In this document: in pieces, positions 1-10,600 of the stretch
Position numbering within the stretch: the first letter of the stretch is position 1
Layout: each line of letters opens with the position of its first letter
Assembly (NCBI RefSeq): GCF_016428915.1
Contig: NZ_JAELTP010000062.1
Span: 1 to 33,211, forward strand
Direction: 5' to 3'
Length of the DNA: 33,211 nt
From: Pandoraea sp. ASV26
GTDB lineage: Bacteria > Pseudomonadota > Gammaproteobacteria > Burkholderiales > Burkholderiaceae
Translations under genes and position numbers: made by a program
The notes under the pieces: model-generated
The model's database searches: none
What the model saw: the letters and a program-made list of their open reading frames with translations, nothing else
What the model was told of the DNA's origin: nothing

Positions 1-40
1 ATTATCTACCAGCTTCTCGTCGTCGTCAACAGTTTTTTTC
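1..40 (-). promoter_or_regulatory. Strong leftward sigma70 promoter, rRNA/tRNA type
   Basis: Read on the minus strand there is TTGACG (24-29), a spacer of exactly 17 bases, and GATAAT (1-6); each hexamer matches the sigma70 consensus in five of six positions. An A-tract, GAAAAAAACT (31-40), lies directly upstream of the -35 like an UP element. Such a combination is typical of stable-RNA promoters in this group of bacteria, so an rRNA or tRNA operon may start just beyond the left edge. The transcribed gene is outside the window, so its identity is a guess. Confidence 0.55.
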
Positions 41-278
41 GCTTTCTTCGCTCATCGCCGTAGCGACTCGCAAGCTCCAAAACCACTAACCACCGGGCTT
101 TCCAGCCCGTCGCCTCAACCGCTTCGCCGCTTTCGCTGCGTCGCTGTCGTTGCGAGAGACGGAATATTAGTCACCTTCGGCAATCTGCGCAAGCCCTTTG
201 TGAAACTATTTTGAAAAGACGGCAAATCCCTCCCCGACGCCATCTGTTCACCGCACGCCACACCCGGTGCCGTCACTA
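41..278. other. Non-coding spacer with no recognised gene
   Basis: No convincing reading frame is present. The stretch 110-160 is built from short related units (cgcttcgccgctttcgctgcg-like), and 94-109 forms a six-base hairpin (CGGGCT, loop TTCC, AGCCCG). It lies between the leftward promoter at the edge and the rightward Fur-regulated promoter and is probably the upstream region of both transcription units. Confidence 0.4.
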
Positions 279-321
279 TTGCGACCTTGTCTTACACAAC
301 ATTAGAATGCGAATCATTCTC
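279..321 (+). promoter_or_regulatory. Sigma70 promoter overlapped by a Fur box
   Basis: A -35 like TTGCGA (279-284) and a -10 like TAGAAT (303-308) are separated by 18 bases. A Fur-box-like 19-mer at 303-321 covers the -10 and matches the classic GATAATGATAATCATTATC in 14 of 19 positions; its core is a perfect inverted repeat AGAATG (304-309) / CATTCT (315-320). This predicts repression of the following fecI-fecR-receptor genes by Fur with iron. The position 40 bases upstream of a FecI-type gene makes the call strong. Confidence 0.75.
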
Positions 322-334
322 AAATAAAACGGGG

Positions 335-355
335 CCACCGGCATCTCTCCGGTGG
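335..355 (+). other. Hairpin in the leader of the fecI-like gene
   Basis: A perfect seven-base inverted repeat, CCACCGG (335-341) and CCGGTGG (349-355), has a seven-base loop and ends eight bases before the TTG start at 363. The right arm contains GGTGG, the only Shine-Dalgarno-like sequence at a usual distance, so folding of the mRNA could hide the ribosome site. No T-run follows, so it does not look like a terminator. Confidence 0.45.
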
Positions 356-362
356 ATAAGGT

Positions 363-890
363 TTGGCATCGTGCGGATCGGACGCGCAGCAAGATATTGG
401 CGCGCTATATAGTGAGCATCACGGCTGGCTCTACGGTTGGCTGCGACGCAAGCTCGGCAACAGCGCCCAGGCCGCTGATCTCGCACAGGACACCTTCGTG
501 CGCGTGCTCGCCGGTCGCATGTCCGTAAGCATCGCGGAACCCCGTGCTTATCTGAGTACGATCGCGAAAGGGCTGCTCGTTAACTGGTACCGCCGACAGG
601 CGCTTGAACAGGCCTGGCTGGAGGCGCTCGCACAACTCCCGCCGCAAAGCGCCCCCTCTCCCGAGCAACGCTGCATCATCCTCGAGACGCTCCAGCAGAT
701 CGACGCCATGCTGGACACCCTGCCCGCCGCCGTACGCCGCACCTTCCTGCTGTCCCAGCTCGACGGCATGAAGTACGACGAGATCGCGCAGGAACTCGGC
801 CTGTCCCTGATTACCATCAAGCGTTATATGAAGCAGGCGTTTCGCCATTGCCTCGCCTACGCACTGACGGACGAGTTGTCCCAGACCTGA
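363..890 (+). CDS. FecI-like ECF RNA polymerase sigma factor
   Basis: A 175-residue ECF sigma factor of the iron-starvation (FecI) group. Region 2 spans about residues 15-80 and includes the typical YSEHHGWLYGWLRRKLGN and DLAQDTFVRVL motifs; region 4 spans about 112-165 with LDGMKYDEIAQELGLSLITI, the helix-turn-helix that reads the -35. It should direct RNA polymerase to the receptor gene downstream once released by the FecR-like partner. The first possible start after the in-frame stop at 357 is TTG at 363, and the family needs about this much N-terminus, so the rare TTG start is chosen. It is followed 13 bases later by the FecR-like gene and preceded by a Fur box, as in fecIR, fpvI and pupI loci. 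Confidence 0.93.
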   Translation: MASCGSDAQQDIGALYSEHHGWLYGWLRRKLGNSAQAADLAQDTFVRVLAGRMSVSIAEPRAYLSTIAKGLLVNWYRRQALEQAWLEALAQLPPQSAPSPEQRCIILETLQQIDAMLDTLPAAVRRTFLLSQLDGMKYDEIAQELGLSLITIKRYMKQAFRHCLAYALTDELSQT

Positions 891-903
891 GCGCTATCGA
901 TAA

Positions 904-1944
904 ATGACGAACCCTGCGCACCCCGGTCCGGCTGGCTTCACCGCTGGCATCGACGCTGGCATTGATCTAAGCATCCTCGACGAAGCCGCCGAATGGCTCA
1001 TGCGCCTGCACAGCGGCGACGCGACCGACGCCGACCGTCAGGCCTGTCTGCGCTGGCAAGCCACGAGCCCGCAACACGCCCACGCGTGGAAACGCGCACA
1101 GGCATTGCTCGAACGTCTCGGGGGACTGCCGCCCGAGCTGTCCATGCCAGTTCTCACGCGCAATCGCTCGCCGGCCCGCCGCGCGTTCGTGGCGCGTCTG
1201 GCCGCCTGCCTCCTTATCGCACCCGCAGGCTACGGCGCCTGGCGCGCGATCGAGAGCGAACAGTGGACGGCAGATCACCGTACGGCACCGGGCGAGCAAC
1301 GCGATGTCCGGCTGGCCGACGGCACGCTCGTCAAGCTCGACACCGCCAGTGCGTTCGACGTTCGCTACGATGCGCACCAGCGTTTCCTGCGCCTGCGCGA
1401 AGGCGAGATCCTCGTGCAGACGGCACCGGACAACGCCCCCGTCGCACGCCCGTTACGCGTGGGCACCGCACAGGGTGTGCTCGAAGCTTTGGGCACGCGC
1501 TTCACGGTCAGGCTGGCCGGCAACCGCACCTACGTCGCCGTCACGCAGGGCGCTGTCCAAATCACACCCTCCCGAAGCCTCGATCTGACGGCCTCACCGG
1601 CGGCGAGCACCGCGCCTCGCATTCTCAGTGTCAATCAACAGACATGGCTCTCGGACACGAGCGTGGCCACCCCCGTGCCACTGGACGAAGCCGCGACCGC
1701 GTGGACACGCGGGCTGCTGCTCGCCGACGACACGCCGCTCGCCGAATTCGCCACCGCCATGGCCCGCTACCGGCGTGGCCCTGTGCGCTGCGATCCGGCC
1801 GTAGCGAGCCTGCGCGTCTCCGGCGCGTTCCCCGTGACGGATATCGAGCGCACGTTGACGATGCTCGTCTCGACGTACCCGGTCACGGTAAATCGCCACT
1901 TCGGCGGCTGGTGGATCTCGATCACGCCGCGCGCCGTCGTCTGA
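904..1944 (+). CDS. FecR-like anti-sigma / sigma regulator
   Basis: A 346-residue inner-membrane regulator that would keep the FecI-like sigma factor inactive or help it, and receive the signal from the STN domain of the receptor. Residues about 22-72 form the cytoplasmic DUF4880-type segment (LDEAAEWLMRLHSGDATDAD), about 92-112 form the single membrane helix, about 125-220 are the periplasmic FecR domain (GEQRDVRLADGTLVKLDTAS), and the C-terminal part (about 265-345) has the STN-like fold seen in these proteins. ATG start 13 bases after the sigma gene, with only a weak ribosome site, so translation is probably coupled. Function is by family; the partner is inferred from adjacency. Confidence 0.92.
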   Translation: MTNPAHPGPAGFTAGIDAGIDLSILDEAAEWLMRLHSGDATDADRQACLRWQATSPQHAHAWKRAQALLERLGGLPPELSMPVLTRNRSPARRAFVARLAACLLIAPAGYGAWRAIESEQWTADHRTAPGEQRDVRLADGTLVKLDTASAFDVRYDAHQRFLRLREGEILVQTAPDNAPVARPLRVGTAQGVLEALGTRFTVRLAGNRTYVAVTQGAVQITPSRSLDLTASPAASTAPRILSVNQQTWLSDTSVATPVPLDEAATAWTRGLLLADDTPLAEFATAMARYRRGPVRCDPAVASLRVSGAFPVTDIERTLTMLVSTYPVTVNRHFGGWWISITPRAVV

Positions 1945-2036
1945 AAAATATTTTCGACTGACCTGATACTTTTTTTCGGCTCGGCTGGCAAGCAGAGGAA
2001 AGTCACTCTCCGCCCTGTGCGAAAGGAATCCTCGAC
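1945..2036 (+). promoter_or_regulatory. Intergenic region expected to hold the ECF-dependent receptor promoter
   Basis: This 92-base gap separates the fecR-like gene and the receptor. It starts with an A+T-rich near-palindrome (GAAAAATATTTTC around 1943-1955), has a T-run at 1971-1977, and ends with the ribosome site AAAGGA before the ATG at 2037. In Fec-type systems the receptor has its own promoter read by the ECF sigma factor, and this is where it should be. I could not identify the -35/-10 with confidence. Confidence 0.3.
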
Positions 2037-4517
2037 ATGCCCATCCGCCTTCCCGTGCGCCCGACGCGCTCCCGCGCCGCACGCCCCTGGCACACCCCGC
2101 TGCAACGCACGCTCATCGCGATGGCCGTCGGCACGACCTTGCTGGCGAGCGCCGGCGCAAAGGCGGCCGATGGCACCGCACCCAATCAGGCACATGCACT
2201 GGAAGCCGAGCGAACGCAGCGCTACGACATTCCGGCGGGCGCGCTCGGCCGCGCCCTCTCGCGTTTCGCCGTAACCTCCGGCATCGCCCTCTCGTTCGAG
2301 CCAGCCCTCACCGAAGGCCGCACGAGCCCCGCGCTGACCGGCGACTACACCCCGCGCGCGGCGGCTGCACGCCTGCTCTCGGGCTCCGGCCTTGAAGTCG
2401 TTCCTCGCTCGGACGGCACCTACACGGTGCGTCGCGCCCCGGAGTCCGCCATCGACGCCGGCATCGCCCTGCCCGCGACCACCGTCAATGCGGCAAAGGC
2501 CGAAGAAAGCGGCTACGGCCCCGTCGAGGGCTTCTCCGCCACACGCAGCACTGCGGGCACCAAGACGGACACGCTGATCTCGGAGACGCCTCAGGCCATC
2601 AGCGTGATCGGCCGCGAGCAAATGGAAGCTCGTAACGTACAGACGATCAACGAGGCGCTGCATTACACGGCGGGCGTTGGCACGTACTACAGCAACGACA
2701 CGCGTAACGACGCCTTCACCTTGCGCGGCTTCAGCGCCGACTATCTGTATCTGGACGGTACGCGTCTGACCGCCGTCGCCGGACGCGGCCTCGACCAGTG
2801 GCGTGTCGACCCGTTCCAGCTCGAGCGCATCGAAGTGGTCAAGGGCCCGACGTCGGTCACTTATGGCCAAGGCGAACCCGGCGGTGTCGTCAACATGGTC
2901 TCGAAGCTGCCGACGGAAACCTCGCGCGGCCTCGTCGAAGCCTATGCCGGGAACTACAAGCAGTTCGGCATCGGCATCGACACCTCGGGCCCGGTCGATC
3001 AGAACGGCACCGTGCTCTACCGCTTCATCGCGAAAGAGTCGTACGCGCAGAATCAGGTCGATTACGTGCACGGCACGCGCACGTTGCTCGCGCCGTCGCT
3101 CACGCTGCGTCCGTCCGCAGACACGTCGATCACGTTCATGGCGACGTACCTGCGCGACAACACCATGGACTCGAACAACTTCCTGCCGCGTATCGGCTCG
3201 GTGGTGCCGAACCAATTCGGCCAGCGCGTAGGCACGAACATCTCGACGAGCAACCCCGGCTACGAGAACTACGACAAGACGCAGTACTCGTTCGGCTACC
3301 TGTTCGATCAGCGTCTGTCGGAAGACTGGTCGTTCAAGCAGAACTTCCGCTACTCGCACCTCGACCTCGACAATCAGGCGCTGTTCGGTTTCCGTCTTCT
3401 GCCCGATCAGCAGACGATTCTGCGCGCCGCGATGAACCTGCATTCGAGCTTCAACAACGTGTCGGTCGACAACCAGTTGCACGGCAAGCTGCGCACCGGC
3501 CCGGTGGAGCACACGATCCTCGCGGGCTTCGACTTCACCAACCAGAATTTCCTCGACTACGAAGGCTACGACTACGGCTATCCGCTCAATCTGTACGCCC
3601 CGGTCTACGGCCCCGTGACCAAGCCCGACTTCAACGACACGCGCACGCGACAGGTCCAGCGACAGTTCGGCCTCTACGTGCAAGACCAGATGAAGTACGA
3701 CAAGCACTGGGTGCTCGCGCTCTCCGCGCGGGAAGACTGGGTGAATTCGTCGACGGCCGATCATCTGGCAAACACGACGACGAGCCAGAACGACAGCGCA
3801 TTCAGCGGTCGTGCGGGTCTGATGTATCTCTTCGACAATGGCATCTCGCCGTACATCAGCTACGCCACGGCATTCCAGCCGGTGGTGGGCGTTACGGCCT
3901 ACAACGATCCGTACAAGCCGCTCAAGGCGCGGCAGGCCGAAATCGGCGTGAAGTACAAACCGGCAAATCTCGACGCCACGTTCTCGGCCGCCCTGTTCGA
4001 TCTGCATCAGACGAACACGCTCTCGGCCGTGCCTGACCCGGCGCTCAACGGCAGCATTCAGGTCGGCGAGACGCGCAGCCGCGGTATCGAGCTCGAAGCC
4101 ACCGCGAGCCTCACGCAGAATCTGAAGCTGCTCGCCGCCTACACATTGCAGGACGTGAAGGTCGTGGCCGGTAGCGCCGCCGATCCGACCGTCGGCAAGA
4201 CGCCGTCGGCCACGCCGCGCAATCTGGCCTCGCTGTGGCTCGACTACACGCTCACGAGCGGCATGCTTCGCGGACTCGGCGCGGGCATGGGTCTGCAATA
4301 TGTCGGGCCGAGCTATGGCGACACGGGCAACACGTACGAAGTGGCGTCGTTTACGATTGCCGATCTGGCGGTGCACTACACGATTCCGCACTGGCGCTTC
4401 GTGTTGTCGGCGAACAATCTGTTCGACCGCACGTACGTGGCTCGCTGCGGCAGCGACACGCGTTGCCAGTACGGGCAGCGCCGCAACGTTCTGCTCACGG
4501 CCAGCTATCGCTGGTAA
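2037..4517 (+). CDS. TonB-dependent siderophore receptor with STN signalling domain
   Basis: An 826-residue outer-membrane transducer of the FecA/FpvA/FoxA kind. Signal peptide 1-43 (cleavage after AKA), STN domain about 64-132 (YDIPAGALGRALSRFAVTSG), a linker with the likely TonB box near 146-160, plug domain about 175-290 (LISETPQAISVIGREQM; VVKGPTSVTYGQGEPGGVVN), and a 22-strand-type barrel to the C-terminus, which ends in the usual aromatic residue (SYRW). It takes up a ferric siderophore and, through STN, signals to the FecR-like protein. No siderophore synthesis genes are present, so a foreign siderophore is likely; the chemical type cannot be told. ATG start with AAAGGA upstream; it ends just before a terminator. 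Confidence 0.95.
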   Translation: MPIRLPVRPTRSRAARPWHTPLQRTLIAMAVGTTLLASAGAKAADGTAPNQAHALEAERTQRYDIPAGALGRALSRFAVTSGIALSFEPALTEGRTSPALTGDYTPRAAAARLLSGSGLEVVPRSDGTYTVRRAPESAIDAGIALPATTVNAAKAEESGYGPVEGFSATRSTAGTKTDTLISETPQAISVIGREQMEARNVQTINEALHYTAGVGTYYSNDTRNDAFTLRGFSADYLYLDGTRLTAVAGRGLDQWRVDPFQLERIEVVKGPTSVTYGQGEPGGVVNMVSKLPTETSRGLVEAYAGNYKQFGIGIDTSGPVDQNGTVLYRFIAKESYAQNQVDYVHGTRTLLAPSLTLRPSADTSITFMATYLRDNTMDSNNFLPRIGSVVPNQFGQRVGTNISTSNPGYENYDKTQYSFGYLFDQRLSEDWSFKQNFRYSHLDLDNQALFGFRLLPDQQTILRAAMNLHSSFNNVSVDNQLHGKLRTGPVEHTILAGFDFTNQNFLDYEGYDYGYPLNLYAPVYGPVTKPDFNDTRTRQVQRQFGLYVQDQMKYDKHWVLALSAREDWVNSSTADHLANTTTSQNDSAFSGRAGLMYLFDNGISPYISYATAFQPVVGVTAYNDPYKPLKARQAEIGVKYKPANLDATFSAALFDLHQTNTLSAVPDPALNGSIQVGETRSRGIELEATASLTQNLKLLAAYTLQDVKVVAGSAADPTVGKTPSATPRNLASLWLDYTLTSGMLRGLGAGMGLQYVGPSYGDTGNTYEVASFTIADLAVHYTIPHWRFVLSANNLFDRTYVARCGSDTRCQYGQRRNVLLTASYRW

Positions 4518-4591
4518 TTGCCTGAACGACGTTTGAACGATGTCTGAACGACGTCCCACCGGCAACGGGTCGATAGTCCGTCGCCAATGAG

Positions 4592-4632
4592 AAACGCCGC
4601 AGGTGCCATGCAACGGTCCCTGCGGCGTTTTT
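4592..4632. terminator. Terminator between the receptor and the giant tpsA gene
   Basis: A perfect 12-base inverted repeat (AAACGCCGCAGG at 4592-4603 and CCTGCGGCGTTT at 4619-4630) with a 15-base loop is followed on the plus strand by T residues. It lies 75 bases after the receptor stop and 30 bases after the stop of the converging gene, so it probably stops both transcripts. The T-run is better on the plus strand. Confidence 0.85.
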
Positions 4633-4662
4633 CTTTGCTTCACGACGCTTGCGCGTCGACGA

Positions 4663-7600
4663 TCAACGCATCAGGTTCTTCCGCTCCGTGGGCGTGAGCG
4701 CCTGCAACTGCGCTTCACTCAGGTTCATCTGCCCGAGCACCTGCACGGGCGACGCCGGATCGTAACGGAACATCCGGCCGCTATCGGCACGCGGCTTGCC
4801 AGTCGCATCGCTCGACGCTCCCGCATCGAGCATGCGCACCGAGAAGATCGACGGCTGGCTCTGCCGTGCCGACGCCCGCTCGCGAGCCACCGCGTCCTGT
4901 GCCGCTGCGGCAGCCTGCGCCGCCGTGGCACTGGCATTCGTGAGCGCGCCCACGTTCACGGCTGCGACGCTCGGAATGCCGATGGACTTGCCCTGCACCT
5001 GAATGTTCTCGGCATTCATCACCCGCAGCGCCGCAATGTTCACGTTACCGGACACGCGAATCCCTGCCTCGCCCGCGTCGATCGTGCCAAGCGGCGCAAT
5101 CAGATCGACGTCGCCCGGCGGAATCTCCGGGATCGGGTTCAACGTGGCGATGCCGGCGCCGGTGTTCGGTGTGGTCGGCGAGAGTGCGACCAGCCCGAGG
5201 TCGTCATAGACACGATGCTGCGGCGTGTAGACCACCGTCGACTTCGACCCACGACCCGCGTTGATGTCGCCTTGCGCCGACCACGCGAGGATATTGCCGC
5301 CGAAGGTGGTGAACACCCGGCTCTGACCGAGCAGGATGCTGTCACGCGCATACATGTCGATGTTGCCGCGCCCCTGCGTGAGCACACCGGAGCCTTCGCC
5401 CGGCACGAAGCCGCCGTCGACGCCGACGAGCGTGCGTCCGCCCGGCGTCATGATGCTCACCCCGCCGCCAAAGTCGGTATGGATGCCGGCGTCCTGCACT
5501 TCATAGTGAGGCACGTCGTACTGAGGACTGCCACGCGCGACCCACTGGGCCTGCGTCAGATACTTCACGCCGGGCACCGGACGCGTGGTCGATTGGCGGT
5601 TCAGGTTTTGCTGGTAGTAGAGCGCACTGCTGTACATCGTGAGACTGCCATCGTATTCGCGCGACGCACCGCTCTCATCCTGCGAGGGGAAGAGCGTGGC
5701 AATGGCTTGACGCCCCCGCAGATAGCTACCCGCGCGCGGGCCGCTCGCGTCGTTGTACTCGCGCCCCGACGCACGCAGTTCCGCGAAATACACATCGCGC
5801 AGATACGCGCGCTGCTGCTCCGGCGGCAAGGCGTCGAAGAACTGGCGGGCATCCATCGACGCCGCGTCGAAATGCCGCCCGAGCCCGTTGCGTCCACCGA
5901 AGCGTGTCGTGAGCCAGTTCACGAGATACAGTTGGCTCTGCTGCGCGAATTCATTGCGCAGATCCCGCTTGGCAATGCCGCCTGCGCTGCCCGCCGCCTT
6001 GCTCGCTGCGTCGAGCTCCGCCTGCTTCGTGACAAGGAAGGCATCGGCGCCTGCCGCATTACCGCTATAACCGAACTGCTGACTCAACCATCCGGAGAGC
6101 GTGAGTTCCCCGCCGTACACGACGACCGCCTTGCCCGGCTGATCGGCGAGTGGCCGTGCGCCGTCAGCCAGATTCGCTGCGTCGAGATAACGAGCGGCGA
6201 ATGCCTTGAAGTCGATGCCGTCGAGCCCTCGCGGTCCGACACCCGCCGCTACCGCAATCGCAGCCCCGTTGCTCCGGTCACCGGATTTAGCGTTGGCGAG
6301 CGCGCCGAGACTGCGCAACTCGGCCTTGTCGCCCATGAAGACGTTGCGCCCGGCCGTGATTTCCAGCAACCCCGGTCCCGCCACGTAGAACGTGCTGTAA
6401 AGGATGTCCCGGCCTGCCGACACCACCGAGACATCGTCGGCCGAGTTCTGCACGATCAGGTTGCCGCGCATTGTCGTCGACGCAACCTTCATCGGGCGTC
6501 CCGGATTGTTGACCGGATCGTTGAAGTCAGGCGTGGTGGTCCAACCGGCGAAGATAGCGTTGGTGCTCAGATAGGTGCCAAGCGGGGTTCCCGAGTTGAC
6601 AATATCTCGCCCGGCCCGAATCGCCACGGCGCCGTTGCCCTCATACCAGGTCGGCTGCGTACCGGCGACGGGCGTCAAGCTACCGCGGTAGTCAATGCCG
6701 CCCGTTTGCAGGCCGACGATATCGCCCGTGAGCGCATAGAAACGCGCCGGAGCCATGCCGGTGAAGTCGTAGCCGGACACGGTCGCCGGGGTCTGACTGA
6801 ACATCGGGAACCGTGTCGCGGAATCAACGCTGTAAAAGAACAGGAGCGACGGTGCGATGGCGTCTTGCCGCACGTTTGTGAGGTAAGCGCGACCGAACCA
6901 GGCGCTGCGCGTGCCCCCCATGAACGCGGGGTTTTGCGGCGTGGGTAGCGCCGTGGGATCGGCAGCCGAGCGGCTGATCGGGAATCCGGATCCGAACAGG
7001 GATTGACCGGCAATCATCTCGAGCGCGCCACCGTCGGGGGCAACCTTGAACAACGAACTGACGGGCTCCGGTGCCAGCAACGCCGGCGTGTCGCCGATCG
7101 TCTGTTTCGACTCCGCATCGAGAATACGGGTCGCGGAAAAGCCGTTGTAAATGTTGCCGCTCGCGGCGACCGCGCGCAGCGTGGCCGGCAGCACGAAACG
7201 GCCGTCGGTCGACGCGTAGTTCGCGCCCTCTCGCGGGTCGGCCATGGCGGTGAGCGGTGCGAGATTTCCACCGGCACTGAACAGATCGATGGCGGTCGAA
7301 GGCGTCCACAGCGTGAACCAACTGAATCCTTCGCCGCTATAGTTGACGCCCGCCACCGAGAATGGCGTGCCGTTGGTGCGCTGTTGCGCACGCGTTGCAT
7401 CGCCATAGCCGCCGATCACCAGATCGCCGCGCGTGTCGATGCGAATCGTCGAGTCGCCAAGTATCAGCGTGGGCCCCCCGGTCGCCATACCGATCTGGGA
7501 CGTGAACACATCGCGTGCCCGGGTTTCGCGCAAGTCGGTGACGCTGAACAACGCGTCGACACCGCCCAGCGCTCCCGCTTCGATACGCGTGGCGCCGCGC

Positions 7601-10600
7601 AAGTTCGTGAACGTGCCGTTCAGCCCAAGGTTGCCGTTGCGCCACTCCGCCGAGTCTTTGATCGTGCTACCGGGCTGCGTGATGGCGCGAACTTCTCGCA
7701 CCGGATTCAAACCACCACCGATACGCACGTCGAGATCGCCGCCACCCGTCAACTGAATCTGCGAACCATCGCCCGACACCCGGCCGGTGCTGCCCACCGC
7801 CACGTTCAGGCCCTCGCTGCGAGCAAGCGCGCTCGGGCCGTAGGTATTGCCTGCCCCCATGCGCGACTCCAGCATGCCCGCGTTCGCGCCGGCTTCAAGT
7901 ACCACATTGCCGCCGCCGAGTGTGCCAAGTCCGGTAAAGCCCACCAGGAACGGTGCCGTCTCGAATGCCGCGTAACCGTCTTCCTTGCCGACCACGTACG
8001 TCCCGAAGTTGACCCACCAGGCGCTCGGCACGCCGCCCTGTGCAATCGCGGAGCCCGATCCCTGCCGCCATAGCCAATTGCCCAGGTTGCCGGCATCCGG
8101 AACGGCTCGCGGCACGCCAAAGCTTGTCGGACGTTGATACCCGTCGCGCGTGCCGACGGTGTCGCCCCGAATATCGCCCTGAGCGCGCACGAACAGATTG
8201 CCGCCGTGCTCCGGATACCACGCGCTATAGAGACTCTGCGCACCGCTGACGTATTGCTCGAAGGCCGCCCCCTCAGCCCCCAGCACGGAAGTATTCTTGA
8301 TCGTCGCCCGTGCGAGGTTATAGGCGCTCGTCACATCACGCGCTTGCGTACCCGCCGTGTAGACCCCAAACGGCGAACTCATCGTGAAGTTGCCCGCCGC
8401 GAGCATGTCGAGATCGCCCGTGCCGGTGCGCACGACGCTGAAGACCGGCTCGCGAGCGGGTTGCGTCTTCATCTCGTACTCGGCGGGGATGCCGGGTGTC
8501 ACGAGTCGGAACGCATCGTAGTACCCGTTCCACAGGTCGATGTCTGCGGGCGTAGAGATGCCCCAGGCAAGCAATTCCTCAGGCGTGACGATCTCGCCCT
8601 CGACAGCGCCCAGCTCCGCAGCATCCGGGCCCCAGCGATAGACGCCGAGCGTGCCGGTCCCCGGCTTGAGCACGCTGCTCAGGGCCATGCCGTAATGGGT
8701 GTCTGCGAGCGTCAGATGGCCATCGGCCCCCAACGGCTGGAGCGCACGCGGATCGGCGGCCGACGTGTCGGCGCCGGCGACAAGCCGCAGCGACCACGAT
8801 GCCGAGCCCGCCTGAAGCATCGGTGCGAGCGCGTGGAGTTGCCCCTGATTGCCGTCGGCATCCGCCGGGCGCACATTGACGGACAGAACGTCTCCGGGCA
8901 GCTTGACGTCGGTCTCGGCTGGAATGATCGCGCCCTTGGGCAGCAACACGTCGGCGGCGAGCCTTAGGCTCACCGGCATCACGGCGCCGGCAGGCCACCG
9001 CATGGCGGCCACGGAGGTGTCCACAGGCAACAACATGCCGGCATCGATCTGCATGCCGGAGCGCAAGGTAAGCGCCGAGGTCAGTGCCGTACCCGCCGGG
9101 TACACCACGTTGCCTGCCGCATCGCGCACGGCAGCCCCGAGAACGGTGCCCGAAGGCAGCGTCAGATCGGCGCTGAGTGTGATGCGAGCGGGCAGACGCG
9201 TGCCGGCAGGTAAATTCGTCGCTGCCACCTGAACGTCGTAGTTGAGCTTGCGATCGGCCGGGAACGCCGTGCCAGCCGCGAGCGTCACCAACCCGCCCAC
9301 CGGCACCACGGCATCGCCGCCCCACCCTGCGGTTCCGCTAGTGAGCACCCATCCCTTGTTGTCCGCGCCCGGCGTGAGCTTACTGGTATCGAACCCGTCG
9401 GTCAGACTGCCGAAGACGTTCAGATTGCCCCCGGCGCGAATCGTCAGCGCGCCCGCTTCGCCGCTGCCCCACACACCGGTCTTCTGTGTGTTCGGATTCA
9501 GGCTGGCGTAGCGATAGCGCGACATGTCGATGTCGCCGTCCAGATGAATGTCGCCGTTGGGCGTCGCGCTGACGATCTCAACACCGGGGCGAAGGTGGAA
9601 CGCCTCGGTGTAGCGGCGCAATCCGGCCAGACGCGCCAGCAGCGCGCTGTTCGCCAGCGCGTTCGTCATGAACGTCTCGTTCTGCGCGTGGAGTGTGTCG
9701 AGATACCCCTGATCGATGACCTGATACGGACGACCATCGACGCTCACGTCCGTGCCCGCCGGGGCCTGCGTGTCGCGATACATCCCATTGACGGTGATCG
9801 AGCGCGCACCGTCGATCACCACATTGCCGCCCGCGTCGATGGCAATGTCGTTACCCAGCGCTTCGTTCGCACCGCCAAGACCACCGCCAAGACGTTTGGC
9901 ACTGATCTCGACCGTACCCACCGAGAGCGGCGCGCCCTTCGCGTCATTCGTCCCGGCGCGCACATCGAGCCGGGCACCATCGACCAGCACCACTCGCCCT
10001 TGATTGCCGTTGATCTCGATGACCGCACGGTTGGACGCCTCGATGGGCTGCCCATAACTATCCAGACGCAGCGTCGTGCTGTGCGCGTCGAGCACTGCGT
10101 TGGCGCCGACCGTCACGCCATCGCGTGCCGACAAACGAATCGTGCCCGCTTGCGCGCCGCTCGCATCGACACGTCCGAGCACATCGAGGTGCCCGCCGTC
10201 GATCGACAGCGTGATCTCGCGCGCCTTGAGTTCATCGCCGACGACAAGGTTGCCCTGCTTGATCTGGAAGCTGCGGCTGCCGAACACGCCGCCCTCGGTC
10301 AGACGCGCATTGAGTGCGACGAAATCGTCGATGCGCTGGGCACGGATATCGACGCCTCCCGCCGCGAACGGCACAAACGTGCCACCCGCATCGTAGCGAC
10401 CGCTGGCGCCGCCGAGTACCTGGCCCGCCAGCGACACGGCGCCGCTGGCCGGTGACAGCGCCGTTACCGTAAGCTTGCCAGCCCGGTTTTCCTGCGCCGA
10501 CAGATCGATGCGCGACCCGGCGCTCTGGCGCACATTGCCGTTGGCGCTGGACACGATCACATCGCCGCCCCAACTGTATTTGCTGGCGTCGAAGAAATCG

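Noticed and set aside
1767-4643. A 958-codon open frame on the minus strand opposite the siderophore receptor
   Set aside because: The plus-strand receptor is a clear, full-length family member. The antisense frame gives an arginine/valine/histidine-rich protein without domains, as expected from GC-rich codon bias.
4603-6948. A 781-codon plus-strand open frame opposite tpsA
   Set aside because: Arginine-rich, no domain or signal peptide, begins in the terminator; a shadow of the tpsA reading frame.
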